Shown here one piece after another: positions 5,306 to 6,035 of a stretch of 6,035 bases of DNA. Made by a program: the position numbers and the translations under genes. The stretch lies in assembly GCA_030428695.1 (NCBI GenBank), contig JAUIEM010000489.1, positions 1 through 6,035 on the forward strand. The letters are read 5' to 3'. Every line of letters starts with the position of its first letter. Within the stretch, counting starts at the first letter, position 1. The notes beneath the pieces were generated by a model, which was not told the DNA's origin, made no database searches, and saw only the letters and a program-made list of their open reading frames with translations. The DNA is from a bacterium. Its GTDB lineage: Bacteria; Planctomycetota; J058; JAJDCP01.

Positions 5306-6035
5306 ATGGCCCTCCCCGACTTCAGCTGCTCGAGCTTCGCCGCCGTAGGGACCGAGCTCCCGGTCTACACCAAGGGCACCGGTCCGGGCGTCCTGATCAT
5401 GCACGAGGTCCCCGGCATCACGCCCGCGGTCGCCGACTTCGCGCGCTGCGTGGTCGACGCCGGCTACCGCGTCGCCCTGCCCTCCCTGGTCGGCACCCCC
5501 GGGCGCGGCTACGACCCGATGCACATGCTCGGCACCCTGGTGCGGGTCTGCATCCGCCGGGAGTTCGCGGTCTTCGCCCGCCGCGGCAGCAGCCCGATCA
5601 CGCGCTGGCTGCGGGCCCTGTGCCGGGCCCTCCACGAGGAGACCGGCGGGCGTGGTGTCGGGGCCCTGGGGATGTGCCTGACCGGCAACTTCGCCCTCAG
5701 CCTGATGGTCGACCCGTGGGTGATGGCGCCGGTGCTCTCACAGCCCTCGCTGCCGCTCTCGCTGACCCCGGAGATGCGCCGGGCGCTGCACCTGGACGAG
5801 GCCGAGCGCCAGGCCGTGCGGGAGCGCTGCGCCGCGGGCTGCAAGGTGCTCGGCCTGCGCTTCAGCGACGACTGGATGTGCCCGAGCGAGCGCTTCGAGC
5901 GCCTGCGCGGCGAGCTCGGCGCGGCCTTCGAGGCGGTCGAGATCGACTCCTCGCCGGGCAATCCCCACGGCATCCCGCGCACGGCCCACTCGGTGCTCAC
6001 CCGCGACCTGGTCGACGCGGCGGGGCATCCGACCG
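5306..6035 (+). CDS. Dienelactone hydrolase family protein (alpha/beta hydrolase), 3' partial
   Basis: 243 residues are visible from ATG 5306, and the frame is open at the window end. The fold begins with PGVLIMHEVPGITP, whose E34 matches the glutamate next to the oxyanion region in dienelactone hydrolases. The nucleophile elbow is GMCLTGNFAL with Cys124, the cysteine typical of this family rather than serine; the common second glycine of GxCxGG is T126. The acid is D188 or D189 (FSDDWMCPSERF) and the histidine is H221 (NPHGIP), so the Cys-Asp-His triad is complete. No signal peptide or membrane segment is seen, so it should be cytoplasmic. Eight cysteines in 243 residues is a lot. The last visible residues (AHSVLTRDLVDAAGHPT) look like the approach to the final helix, so probably only a few tens of residues are missing. 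Substrate is unknown; family members hydrolyse dienelactones or other small esters, and no aromatic-degradation genes are nearby. Confidence 0.87.
   Translation, partial: MALPDFSCSSFAAVGTELPVYTKGTGPGVLIMHEVPGITPAVADFARCVVDAGYRVALPSLVGTPGRGYDPMHMLGTLVRVCIRREFAVFARRGSSPITRWLRALCRALHEETGGRGVGALGMCLTGNFALSLMVDPWVMAPVLSQPSLPLSLTPEMRRALHLDEAERQAVRERCAAGCKVLGLRFSDDWMCPSERFERLRGELGAAFEAVEIDSSPGNPHGIPRTAHSVLTRDLVDAAGHPT

Noticed and set aside
4901..5635. 244-codon minus-strand open frame with a Pro-Ile/Pro-Thr run
   Set aside because: The dipeptide run is only the translation of the hexamer array. The rest is antisense to the hydrolase, and no domain is visible.
1..6035. CRISPR arrays, tRNA or rRNA genes, insertion sequences
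   Set aside because: I saw no spaced long direct repeats, no tRNA-like cloverleaf, no rRNA-like sequence, and no transposase motifs or terminal inverted repeats.

Overview
The window is GC-rich throughout, with strongly G/C-biased third codon positions. This fits a high-GC environmental bacterium, probably a proteobacterium or myxobacterium-like lineage. The sequence does not fix the taxon.

Layout. Positions 1-120 (+) hold an internal piece of a 1-phosphofructokinase-like gene (PfkB family), cut off just before its conserved GSLP loop. At about position 112-121 it meets, head to head and with no intergenic sequence, the 3' part of a minus-strand histidine kinase gene that also lacks its proper end. 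This looks like a rearrangement breakpoint or an assembly chimera. From 4929 down to the left edge runs a tightly packed minus-strand operon. Its genes are a receiver-EAL cyclic-di-GMP phosphodiesterase (4929-3742), a membrane-bound hybrid histidine kinase with a true receiver (3745-1580), and a soluble PAS histidine kinase (1583 down to the breakpoint). The three genes overlap by 4 bases each (GTGA and ATGA). Positions 4930-5305 are a 376-base divergent intergenic region with an array of GGANTC hexamers and an 11-bp inverted repeat. From 5306 to the right edge a plus-strand dienelactone hydrolase family gene begins and is cut by the window.

How the genes may work together. The first operon gene has an intact receiver and every EAL catalytic residue I could check, so it is probably an active phosphodiesterase switched by phosphorylation. 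The two kinases co-translated with it are its natural phosphodonors, one sensing at the membrane and one through a cytoplasmic PAS domain. Each kinase also carries a receiver-like fold without the usual acidic pocket. In the membrane kinase a glutamate sits where the phospho-accepting aspartate should be. No HPt domain is visible, so a relay through the hybrid kinase's receiver would need a partner encoded elsewhere. The hydrolase is divergently oriented and has no evident functional link to the operon.
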